A stretch of 64,000 nt of DNA from Juglans regia (lineage: Eukaryota > Streptophyta > Magnoliopsida > Fagales > Juglandaceae). Shown piece by piece: positions 25,906 to 35,523 of the stretch. The DNA lies in the NCBI RefSeq assembly GCF_001411555.2, contig NC_049907.1, positions 5,960,243 to 6,024,242 on the forward strand, written 5' to 3'. Position numbers and translations under genes: made by a program. The notes beneath the pieces were generated by a model that worked only from the letters and a program-made list of their open reading frames with translations, made no database searches and was not told the DNA's origin. Numbering within the stretch: the first letter of the stretch is position 1; the number at the start of each line of letters is the position of its first letter.

Positions 25906-26223
25906 ACTATTTTAAAACTTTTCTTCAAAACTTTCAATTATTGTAATATATAGTTACAAAAAATTTATGTGTAGTTGTAAATGTGTTTAAGAAAGTTTCT
26001 ATGTTATAGTTATCAATATTTTGCACATAACATATGTGATGTTTTTTATGATGTGGAATAAAATTTTAAAATATAGATGAAACTCTCTCCATTCATAATT
26101 AAAGCTGAGAATTTATATGAATCTAAATTCTCATTTTTTTGTTCATCGTGGATTGATAGGTAGCTAATTTTTCATGTTTTTGCAATTGGGCACACTTGCG
26201 ATGCACGTGTGTGCCATTACTTG

Positions 26224-26356
26224 TAAATATATAAAAGTGAACAACAATAAGTGGTGTAGAGACGTACCTCTATTTCCCTTCTTCCTCTAGGTTGGATTCC
26301 ATCATGGACGAGGCCAAGGGAGGCAAGTGGGGCCTTGGCCCCCAAGGCTCTGACCC

Positions 26357-26390
<34 letters not shown>

Positions 26391-26395
26391 TAGAA
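26224..26395. repeat. Spacer with (AT)n microsatellite
   Basis: A pure AT run at about 26359-26386 between the two Helitron candidates. A GC-rich GGCCTTGGCCCCCAAGG precedes it. No gene. Confidence 0.75.
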
Positions 26396-27369
26396 CTAGA
26401 TAAATGCAACGTGCAATGCACGTTTGTTTAATTTATATTTAATTTTTTTTTCCTTTATCAAGGCTAAAATTTCTGTTTAGAAAGTAGTCATGTTACTTTT
26501 TTTTTTTTTTTTTTTTAATAGGTAGTCATGATACTTTTATCATGGTACAAAGAAGAGGTTAACAATTCTCATGTTAACAATGCTTTTATTTTTTTTAAAG
26601 AGAGAGTGATTTAGAAAGTAGTCATAAAAATGATTCTCAAGTCAAAGATATTGAGACAAAAAATATTGCCTTTATATTTTGGTATTAAAATATTAGTTTA
26701 TCTCTGCTATTTAGCTAAGAACACATGGTGAAGTGAACTACTCAAGTTCTCTCTCCTGTATATAGCTAAATACGCATACTGAAGTGAACTATTCAAGTTA
26801 TTTCTTAATTCATAATCAGAAAACTATAACATAACATATATCAATATAAGATTCCACTCCAACATCAAAAGTCCACAAAAGGTAATTCAGTCTGTAATTA
26901 TGGGACAACGCCATTCTTTGCCCCAGCTTCAATAACCATGTTATTGAATGGGGAGGGGTGCACCCCATTCTTTGTGTAGGTGGGAGTCCAATTTCAGGAT
27001 TCTGGTTCCTTATAATAAGCTAGTTTGCAATTTCAAATTTTGATACCCGATTGAATGTCAAATACAATTTGGAGTAGCAAAACTAAGCAAAAAATCACAA
27101 TCAGCAATAGACCGCTCATATAAAATCAAATCGAAATTTCAGAGATTTCCATATTTCCCATTCTATCATGCTCCATCATACACATTTCACTCATGCTATC
27201 AAATTGTTTTTCTATTTTCAAATAAAAACCTACATTTACCCATCATAACTATATAAATTTCTAGAAGTAATAGATAAAATAGTGGGAAAAGGAAAGCAGC
27301 AAGCAGTGCACAATTGTAAGCTTAAGAGCTCATTCAAAAATAATCACTTCCCAAAATAGGCATACTGAC

Positions 27370-27601
27370 CTTTCAGCAAGCATTGCTGAGCCTTCTTCGA
27401 ACAATTCTTCCACTATACCTACAGCCGAGTGCTTCTTGGATAGTTTATTTGCAGAACTTCGGCACATCATCCTGGAAAATAGAGCTCTCAGCTTGCTCTG
27501 CTTTTTAGGAGGAGCTTAAGGTTGTTCTGAATTATCAGGAGGAATTATGTCAACAACTATGCAAGTTGTATCATCTTTAAGTCCCTTGTCCTCAATGCTT
27601 C
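27370..27601 (-). pseudogene. Protein phosphatase 2C exon fragment
   Basis: On the minus strand an exon-like block lies between acceptor TTTATAG (before 27601) and donor GTCAGT (after 27370). It encodes the end of a plant PP2C (Mn/Mg-dependent Ser/Thr phosphatase): EALRTR, then after a one-base frameshift LKDDTTCIVVDIIPPD (the DD of the last catalytic motif), then a tail ending VGIVEELFEEGSAMLAER. An in-frame TAA falls after SEQP. The C-terminal tail style matches the plant PP2C subgroup in which the catalytic domain is followed by a Lys/Pro-rich linker and an ELFEEGSAML block. Other exons were not found, so this is a captured fragment in the Helitron, not a gene. Confidence 0.75.
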
Positions 27602-28449
27602 CTATAAAGGATTCCATCAAATACAATATGATTACGGATGAGATTAGTGTAAGAATACAATTAGCCCTGGTTTTTGCTAAAATATTGAAGGGAATGGTAA
27701 TTCAAGTAAAAGTTGTCACAAGATATAGCACAGTCACAAATTTAAATAACCTTCACAACTTGCCCAGTAGCAAGTTCGACAGGCAATATCGAAAGGATAA
27801 AAAGAAGATTCAACGCCATCGTTCATGCCGACATCGGAGCGGCTTGCTCCCGCCTCCATATCGTTGTTGCGCCGATGGCGCAGCGAATTCTGGAAGAAAC
27901 ACATTTCTGTTGCAGGAGAGATGACATCGTCACACTCTAATTCCCTCTCTTCTCAACACGCATAGAAAAAAAAATCAACAAATGATCCCTCTCACAGAAT
28001 CTCAAATTGTCGTTTAATACAATCCAATTAAAACCCCTCTTTTCAGGCATTCGCTTTGAAAAACTTCTCTCAGATTTATTTTCTCTGTCTCACTACACTC
28101 GGCCGAACAGGGGCAAAAATTGGCAACCCTGAAAACCAAAATATTAGTAAATCCTAGATTCAGATGTTGGAAAAATAAAGTAAATAAAGCTTTAAATGAT
28201 TAAAAAAATCAAAGAAATTAAACCCAAAAACCCCAAAATGCAAAACCATCTAGATGAACCCAAATGCACGAAACACAAGTCCAGCAGAAACTGCGAAAAT
28301 CCAAACTCGGAAGATGATCAAATTCGAAACACGAGATGCCAAAAAATGCCAACACGAAATCCAGCCAGCAGAGTTTCTGTTGAGCTAGCTGCGGTCGACC
28401 GTGGAGAGGTAGTTTTCGTCGAACCCAAGGAATACAGTTGGAAGCCTTG

Positions 28450-28457
28450 CACACACA

Positions 28458-28507
<50 letters not shown>
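28450..28507. repeat. (CA)n(CT)n microsatellite
   Basis: CA repeats at about 28450-28460 followed by about 47 bp of pure CT. It lies inside the Helitron. Open frames across it are Ser/Leu or Arg/Glu repeats without meaning. Confidence 0.9.
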
Positions 28508-28509
<2 letters not shown>

Positions 28510-29018
28510 GGGCTTTGGTCTTTGTTGGAGAAAGGAGTATTGAGATGTAGTGGGTCCAAATCCGCAGCATCTAAGGCTCGGTAGAGGAGATTGGGCGGCG
28601 ATGGCCTTCGTTCGGCGACATCTACCATGACATGCAAAAAACAAAAAAACCAATGCCGTAGAAAACAAATTTGAAGACGCAAACACGAAGATGAAGAGAA
28701 TAGAGAAGACTCAAAGAAGAGAGAAGATGAAGAGACAGAGACGGAAATGAGTTTTATTTTGGAGAGAGAAACGAATGAGAATATGCAGATAAATAGAGAA
28801 GACGGAAAGGTGAAAAAAACTAAAAAGAAACCCTACGTCTTATCCTTTTAGCCTGCCGACCTCACATATGATCCATTTATAATACAAACAGACTTAGCGG
28901 AGAAAGTAAAGAAAAGTTAACAGAAACCGTTAAAACAAGATTTACCGTTTCATAGCCGCTTTATATATATAAAGAGATCAATTCTTCTACAGCTACACGG
29001 GAGGGGTACACGCGGGGG

Positions 29019-29055
29019 AATCGGCTGACGTGGTATTACACCACGTCAGCCGATT
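29019..29055. repeat. Perfect 16-bp inverted repeat near MULE left end
   Basis: Arms AATCGGCTGACGTGGT (29019-29034) and ACCACGTCAGCCGATT (29040-29055) are separated by ATTAC. Each arm contains TGACGTGG, an ACGT-core motif of the kind bound by plant bZIP factors. The right MULE end has a single TTGACGTGGC at about 35455. It could form a hairpin or act as a paired binding site. Confidence 0.9.
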
Positions 29056-29214
29056 TATTATTTAAAAAAAAAAAAAAAAAACAAATCCGAAACACAAAAT
29101 GCGGGAAAACATATCTCCTTCAGAAATCGAAATGGGCAAGAAAATACGAACCTAACCCAAACGGAATGAAATCTCTTGAGAACCGAAAGCCATCGATTCC
29201 AGCGAAATCCCGTC

Positions 29215-29605
29215 GGTCTTTGGCGTTGTTGCCGATTCTCGTGTAGGCGTCGTTGCCGAATCCCCTGTAGGCGTCGTTGCTAAATCCCCTGTAGGCGTTG
29301 TTGTCGGTGGCCACTGCGTCTTGGCGTTGTTGTGGGTAGCGAGTGCATCTTGGCGTCGTTGTGGGCAGCGACTGCGTCTTGGCGTCACTGTGGGTAGGCA
29401 CTGAGCCGAATCCCGTGTTGGCGTCGTTGGCGTCGTTGTGGGTAGCGACTCAACTGAGTCTTGGCGTCGTTGTGGGTAGCGACTCAACTGAGTCTTGGTG
29501 TCGTTGTGGGTAGGCACTGAGCCGGAGTAGTGTTGTTGTCGTTGTGGGTAGCCACGGTTGGGCGTGGCTGTTGTTGGGGGTGGCTGCTGTCGTTGGGGGT
29601 GGCTG
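29215..29605. repeat. GC-rich minisatellite in MULE
   Basis: Variable tandem units built on GGCGTCGTTGTGGGTAGCGA and GGCGTCGTTGCCGAATCCCC, including a near-exact duplicate at 29424-29500 (GACTCAACTGAGTCTTGG). The Thr/Pro-rich minus-strand frame across it (29152-29652) is explained by the repeat. Confidence 0.85.
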
Positions 29606-30241
29606 TCAATTTCCTGAGTCTCCATTGTATGTGCTTGAGCTGAGTTTATCATTTCTCTGTTTTGATAAATCTAAGCCTAATCGCAGAACAGAATTGATCT
29701 TCATATGAATGAAAAATGTATTTAGTTGGATGTAATTTATGTATTCAAATAGAGTACTTCCATCATCATTCAACGACTCTATATTTTTAATTTTCATTTA
29801 TGTTAGTATGTAATACACAGCCCGATATGTTCATTTTTTGGTTCATGATGTTTTGCATTTGGTCGTATTTAATCCTGGGCAGATAATGTTCTCATTTTTG
29901 GTCGATTGGTTGTTTCTCTTTTTCTGTTTGCTTTGGAATTCAAATATGTGATAGTGATTTCATTTGATGCCAGATGCAGTGATGTTGCATGAGATGAATG
30001 CATGCTAGATGAATACAGTCATGTTGTAACATTGATAAACTAAATTTGTATACTTAATACGCATAACCTGTTGAATGCTTGGTGCGGCTTTAATGACTCA
30101 ATTTGACATGATATCCCCAAACCCCTGGAGTAGTAGCTATTTGTGACTATTTTACTCATGGACAGTAATGATAAATTATCTACTTAAAGAGTTTTAGTAT
30201 TTGTTTCAGGTCTTGAAAAGTTATATTTTCTTTATTGAAAA

Positions 30242-33114
30242 ATGAGAAGAAGTGATAAGGACATACCATCAACTTGTCCAAACTTCACAGCGGACATGCA
30301 TGGTTACTATGGACCAATTCCTGCGGGGTCATTTGCTTTTTCGCCATATCCAGATGGCTACCAATATCCAAGCAATATCCAAATGGTGATGCAACTGTGT
30401 TCATGTATTTATTTTTTTAAAGTTGTTTTTTTTTTTCCTTTTGTTAAAGTGTAATGTTTTGTTCTTTTTGTAGAATATTGGTTACCCGTCTCCTCTCATG
30501 ACTACAAGTTCCGCTACGAGCAGAAGAGTTGGTGTAGAGGAAGCAACCGAGTGTAGGGAAACTGATATTCCATGTACTTCCTCTAGAGTTGAAGATGGAG
30601 ACGAAGATAAACCAGATTCACGAGATACAGAAGATGGCACTATCGGGACATCTCAGTTAGATGATGAAGTTGGTGTTGATACAATTGAGGAGCCAAAGTC
30701 GGGGATGAAATTTAATTCTTTTGAAGAAGTAATGAGTTATTATAAGCAGTATGCAAAGAAATGTGGGTTTGGAGTGATGACAAGAAGGACTGAGAAGGGA
30801 GAGGATGGAAATGTTAGATATGCCACCCTTGGTTGTGCTCGTGGTGGGAAGGCCCGTAATAAGACGTTGAATGTCGCTAGACCACGACCGACAGGAAAGA
30901 TAGAATGTAAGGCAAAAATTAATGCCTTAAAAGTTGACGGGAAGTTTAGGTTGACAACAGTTCATAATATTCATAACCACGGCCTCAGTCCAACTAAATC
31001 GCGCTTCTTCCGATGTAATAGAGAAGTGAGTGACTCCGTAAAAAGAGTTCTAGATACAAATGATTTGGCTGGCATCCGGATGAATAAGAGCTTCGGATCT
31101 CTTGTCGTTGGGGCAGGTGGATTTGAGAACCTCCCGTTTTTGGAAAAAGATTGTCGAAATTACATCGACAAGGCAAGACATCTGTGACTTGGGAAAGGTG
31201 GCGCTGGAGCGCTTCAAGAATATTTTTTAAGGATGCAGTACAAAAATCTTGGGTTCTTTACATTGATGGATTTAGATGATGAGGGGAGGTTAAAGAATGT
31301 CTTTTGGGCAGACCCCCGTAGTAGGGCAGCATATCAGTATTTCTATGATGTGGTCACATTTGACACCACATATCTGACGAATAGATATGGGATGCCTTTT
31401 GCACCATTTGTTGGTGTAAACCATCATGGCCAGTCAATTCTATTGGGTGCAGGATTGATATCCAGTGAGGATACAGAGACATTTGTCTGGTTATTCCAGA
31501 CCTGGTTGAAGTGTATGGATGGTATAGCTCCAAGAGCTATTATCACAGATCAGGACAGAGCGATGAAGAATGCTATTGCCATTGTCTTTCCAGAAAGTCG
31601 ACATCGATTTTGTTTGTGGCATATACTGAAGAAAGTTCCTGAAAAGCTTAGCTCACATGCTTCGTACAAAAATGGAATGAAAACTGCATTGATGAATTCT
31701 GTGTATGACACCCAAAGTGTTGAAGAATTTGAAGAGAGTTGGGATAAGCTAATCACCACGTACAACTTGCATGAGAATGCCTGGCTGCAAAGTTTATATG
31801 CTGAGCATCAACATTGGGTACCGACATTCTTGAAAGACGTATTTTGGGCTGGAATGAGTACAACACAGCGGAGCGAGAGCATGAATGCCTTTTTCGATGG
31901 TTACGTTCATGCTAAGACTAACTTGAAAGAGTTTGTCGACCAGTTTGATAACGCTTTGAAAAAGAAAATTGAGAATGAAACTGCAGCGGACTTCCACTCA
32001 TTTAGTGTCACTATTCCATGTATATCAAGATCTCCAGTTGAAAAAAAATTTCAAGATTTGTACACGAATGCTAAATTCAGGGAAGTTCAGCAGCAAATTA
32101 CCGGCATTATTGATATGGATCCGAAGTTACTTAAGAGTGACGGTGTTGTAAAGACGTATCGCATAGAGGATGAAATTTGTGTTGAAGAGTTTACTAAGAG
32201 GGTTACATACTACGTGGACTTTAGTGAGGACGATACAGTCGCAAAGTGTTCATGTGGGTTATTTCAGATGAGAGGGATATTATGTAGGCATATTTTGGCA
32301 GTATTCAAATGTAACAAGGTTAAATTTGTGCCAGAAAGATACATTTTAGAGCGATGGAGGAAGGACATCAAAAGGAGATACACGTTAATACACAACAGCT
32401 TCGACGCAGGGGATCAACGGGCAGATGCAAACCGATATTCAAGTCTATTGAATATCTGTTATAAGATGATTACCCTTGCAGCGAGTTCAGACAAGCATAC
32501 TGTGGATGCAACAGGAAAGTTATTTGCAATGATTGACTTATATGGTGACAACCAAGAATCCCCATCGCTGACGGTCACAGGTTCCAATGTTGGTTGTACG
32601 GCAAAGGACACAACTACAGGTGGTAGCTCACAAAAAGTACTCAGTCCACTAGCTGTGAGAGGGAAAGGCAGACCCCCATCGTTGAGGAGAGCATCGGGGA
32701 TGGAGAAACGAATGCGAAAAGTTCAAGCGAAGACGAAGAAAACAGCAGTGAAGGGGAAACGCAAACAGGTGGATTTTTTATTTTTATATTTACTTTACAT
32801 GTTTAGTTGTAATATAATACTGCCGGAATTGAGAAATGTGTATTGTTTTTTGTTATTTGCTTATTAGCGAGATGGAGGAGATACACCAGCCGTGGCGACT
32901 TGCCGGAATTTATTTCCCACTTCACAAAGTGTAAGAATTCTCAAATAATTACATATTTTTATAGTAATGTCGATATCATATTTTTAAATAATTACATTTT
33001 CTATTACAGATGCAGTATGGATTGGATGACTCACAACCGCTGGTGTATGGGATGGATCAACCCTCCCCAGTGCAACTTGGTGTCGATGAGACTGAACCGA
33101 CAATAATGAGATAG
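30242..33114 (+). CDS. FAR1/FRS-type MULE transposase gene, 4 exons, one in-frame TGA
   Basis: Proposed exons are 30242-30385, 30474-32768, 32868-32930 and 33010-33114; all introns are GT-AG and phase 0. The frame is 868 codons with a TGA at codon 286 (31185-31187), where an Arg is expected (one C-to-T change). Seen in order: an acidic N-terminus; a FAR1-type DNA-binding domain (about residues 126-231, starting FEEVMSYYKQYAKKCGFG); a MULE transposase core with D345 (TFDTTYLTN), D407 (TDQDRA) and E516 (RSESMNAF) as likely catalytic acids; a SWIM zinc finger C640, C642, C652, H654; a basic tail; and a short acidic C-terminal exon. Length fits FRS proteins. FHY3/FAR1 transcription factors derive from such transposases; here intact element ends and 9-bp duplications say it is still transposon-borne. 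As written the product stops after the DNA-binding domain, unless readthrough occurs or translation starts again at Met302. Confidence 0.85.
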
Positions 33115-33683
33115 ATTCAAGTCTTTGTGTTTTGCAATGTAATTCATGGACATATGGTAGATTTGTGTTTTTCACAGTTGGAACAAAGTACTATATTATT
33201 TTGGATGGTATGAGAGTTTGTAAAAGGGTGGAAAGATGAAATAGATTTATTGTTTATATTGTAGACCAATGAGCATGAACAGATTTGTTTTGCAATGAAT
33301 ATGAAGGTCTTTGTGGTTGTTTGAAGTGTATTGTTCATTGGGAATATGTCATCCAGGATTTGAAGTTAAACTCCTTTTCCATTTAATTGTATCCTGAATT
33401 TAATGTCACAGTAAAATGACACCCTGTTTTTATGGTTGGGAATACTTTATTGTTCCATCATTTGGAATTAATAATAATTCACACGTAGCAAAATCTCATC
33501 ATAATAGGAAGCAGTGGGGTTAAAAAAAGAAAAAGAAAAAAGAGCACAAGATAGATTACATTTAAGCTACAGGGACAACCCGAAAGGAATAATTCACAAA
33601 AATAATTCATTTTTGTTAAACTTCCAATTCACAAAAATTACACGTTTCAATTTACAATGAAAATTAACACCATCAGTTACAAG

Positions 33684-34222
33684 TTACTGCCTGTCACCAC
33701 ACAACACTAATAAGTAACATGACACAACAACTGAAAAAACCCAATACACCCGGAGTAGTGTTCTTGAACGTCTTATTTCAGCTTCTTGATCCCGAACCAA
33801 CATCTCTCTCTTCTTGATCTCATCTACACTCTTAAGGACCTCAATCTTCATCTTCTCGATATCATTCTTCATCTTCTCGATATCGTCGAGTATCTTCATG
33901 AATTGTTTTTCCTTCCTTAACAATTCAACATTTCTTTCTCGAAGTTTGAGCCCATTCTCTTCAGTACTATCTACCCACTTGAAAAATGTGCAGTACGGCA
34001 ATCCCTGTTCAATTTTATACATATATAAAAATGTTAGATGTACAAGTAATATTAAGCATTTTTCACAAAAAATTATGTTGTTACCTCTTTGTTGTACTTT
34101 GGACATCCTAAGAAGGGTCGTCCGGGATTTCTTCTGGTGTTTGAGTATTTCAATGTGGCTTCAAGCACACAATAGCATAATGGTTGACTCGAAGAAGACA
34201 ATGATGATGATGATGATGACAT
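33684..34222 (-). CDS. GRF-zinc-finger, coiled-coil, membrane-anchored small protein
   Basis: Two exons on the minus strand: 34222-34085 (46 codons, starting with a Ser run) and 34004-33684 (106 codons plus stop). The intron 34084-34005 has a GTAAC donor and GAACAG acceptor. The 152-residue product begins with a GRF-type zinc finger, C16-x-C18, NPGRPFLGC (C40) and LPYCTFFKWVD (C51), spanning the splice site. A charged coiled coil follows (about 60-128, with the heptad IEKMK(N/I)(D/E) duplicated), then one membrane segment (about 130-148, VYWVFSVVVSCYLLVL). This layout is like the small plant proteins of the At4g04775 type, whose role is unknown; GRF fingers elsewhere bind nucleic acid. It lies inside the MULE, convergent with the transposase 570 bp away, and shows no stop or frameshift. 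It could be an element accessory gene or a captured host gene. Confidence 0.8.
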
Positions 34223-34344
34223 TGTAGCTTGAACCAAAAATTGGGATGTCAACTAATGTGGACAGATTTTGTAACCAACTGAAAACAATTCATAAAAAAT
34301 CTCAAATCCTTGATATTGTAGCTTGAACCAAAATCACAATCATG

Positions 34345-34430
34345 ATATTACCAAATAAAATCAAGTTTCATGATATTACCAAATAAAATCAAGTTTCATG
34401 ATATTACCAAATAAAATCAAGTTTCATTCA
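34345..34430. repeat. 28-bp tandem repeat, three copies
   Basis: Three near-identical units containing CATGATATTACCAAATAAAA followed by TCAAGTTT, just upstream of the GRF gene start on its strand. Confidence 0.9.
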
Positions 34431-34923
34431 TTCCCATACAATCACAATATTACCAATCTGAGGAGGATTCATGTCAATTATCAATGGAATACCGTACATA
34501 CAAAAGTACTAGGATTTATATGAGAATAATTGGGATGTCAACCAACCAACACAGATTTTGTAACCAACTAAAACAGTTCATAAAAAATCTCAAATACTAA
34601 AACCAATTTGAGGTCAGCCAATTGAAATGCATTAAACCAAACTTGTGCAAGTAGAAGACCTAAATGCATTAAACAGGGCAACCAAGCTTCAGATATCAAT
34701 ACCACTGGATCCTCTATGTTGGTTTTTCTCAGTATCAACAGAACCACAACCACAGTGAATCCCAACGTTACACCACATATTTTTTAGTATCAACACAACC
34801 ACAACCCACAGTGAATCCTAATGTTAGGTCTCAGGCTTTTCTCAGTATCAACACAATCGAAATTACAGTGAAGTGATGATTCAGAATAAATGTTCAGAAA
34901 ACTCGGAAAGAGATGAAGTTGAC

Positions 34924-35280
34924 GAAATGCTAACCTGTTTTCGAGGTTAAGTAGATTGAAACCCAGAGAGGTCTTCAAATTGCAGTGGAAATGAAGCTCT
35001 TCGTGGGTTAGGGTTTCGGGCTTCGATATACATAGAGGAAATACAACGATGAAAAATCCAGAAGATGAAATACGAAGTGGAAATGCTAACCTGTTTTCGA
35101 GGTGGAGTAGATTGAAACCCAGAGACGTCTTCAAATTGCAGTGGAAATTAAGCTATTCGTGGGTTAGGGTTTCGGGCATCGATATAGCCGATGAAATTCA
35201 AAGATGAAGAAAAAAAGATGAAATGCGATTTCGCCGTGGGGTGGAAATGCTAACCTGTTTTCGTGGGTGGGAAGGGATGA
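34924..35280. repeat. About 156-bp tandem duplication in MULE right arm
   Basis: Units beginning GAAATGCTAACCTGTTTTCG occur at about 34924, 35080 and 35243. The first two are full-length and about 90% identical; the third is a stub. The right arm otherwise shows no coding. Confidence 0.85.
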
Positions 35281-35523
35281 GTTCGCCGTGGTATGTGCTG
35301 TTAGCCACTGGGAAGCAGAGAAGTCTCTCTGGTTTCGTGGGGGAGGCGGGGGAATCACACGAAGGGGGAAACTAAGGATGACTAAAATGAGAAAGAGAAA
35401 TCGTGGGACACGCGGGAGAAAGAATTGTTAGTTGAAACGCAGCGTTTCAGACCTTTGACGTGGCGGGCCCGGGTACGCGGCGTGTACCCCTCCCAAGTGC
35501 GAACAACGTTTCTGTAAAGAGAT

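Larger units (their letters stand above)
19097..26223 (+). mobile_element. Candidate Helitron carrying an RPA1-like gene
   Basis: The proposed 5' end is TCTTATATATAATAAGC after an A (19096). The proposed 3' end has a hairpin GGCACAC...GTGTGCC (26189-26214), then ATTACTTG before a T (26224). Helitrons insert between A and T, start TC, and end with a hairpin plus CTRR; here the end is CTTG, one base off CTAG. The RPA-like exons inside (22433-25905) support the call, since plant Helitrons often carry RPA1-like genes. No Rep/helicase was seen, and most of 19097-22430 is AT-rich without recognised coding. A 2.2-kb solo LTR is inserted at 23442-25637. Boundaries are inference. Confidence 0.5.
26396..28977 (-). 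mobile_element. Helitron (minus strand) with captured PP2C exon
   Basis: On the minus strand it starts TCTCTTTATATATATAAAGC (28977), preceded by A. It ends with a perfect hairpin AACGTGCATTGCACGTT (7-bp stem), 11-12 nt spacer GCATTTATCTAG (at 26396), then T. A/TC...hairpin...CTAG/T is the complete Helitron terminal signature. At 2.58 kb with no Rep/helicase, it is non-autonomous. It carries a protein phosphatase 2C exon in the same orientation. Its 5' tip was later hit by the MULE, whose 9-bp duplication includes the first 8 bases of the Helitron. Confidence 0.8.
28970..35523 (+). mobile_element. Mutator-like element (MULE) with two genes, 9-bp TSD
   Basis: The element is 28979-35514 (6536 bp). 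It is flanked by perfect 9-bp duplications TAAAGAGAT (28970-28978, 35515-35523), the size typical of Mutator. Both ends start CA and share GGGAGGGGTACACGC at the same distance in inverted orientation (28999-29013 on plus; the complement GCGTGTACCCCTCCC at 35480-35494), so terminal repeats are short and imperfect. Contents from the left: a subterminal hairpin, a minisatellite, a FAR1/FRS-type transposase gene (30242-33114, plus), a convergent GRF-zinc-finger gene (33684-34222, minus), then tandem repeats. The clear duplications and nearly complete gene suggest fairly recent insertion. Confidence 0.9.

Noticed and set aside
29152..29652. 166-residue Thr/Pro/Gln-rich open frame on the minus strand
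   Set aside because: It is the direct translation of the GC-rich minisatellite; repeat units explain both the composition and the lack of stops.
33114..33684. The region between the FRS and GRF genes as another gene
   Set aside because: Only short frames without motifs; it fits two facing 3' untranslated regions.
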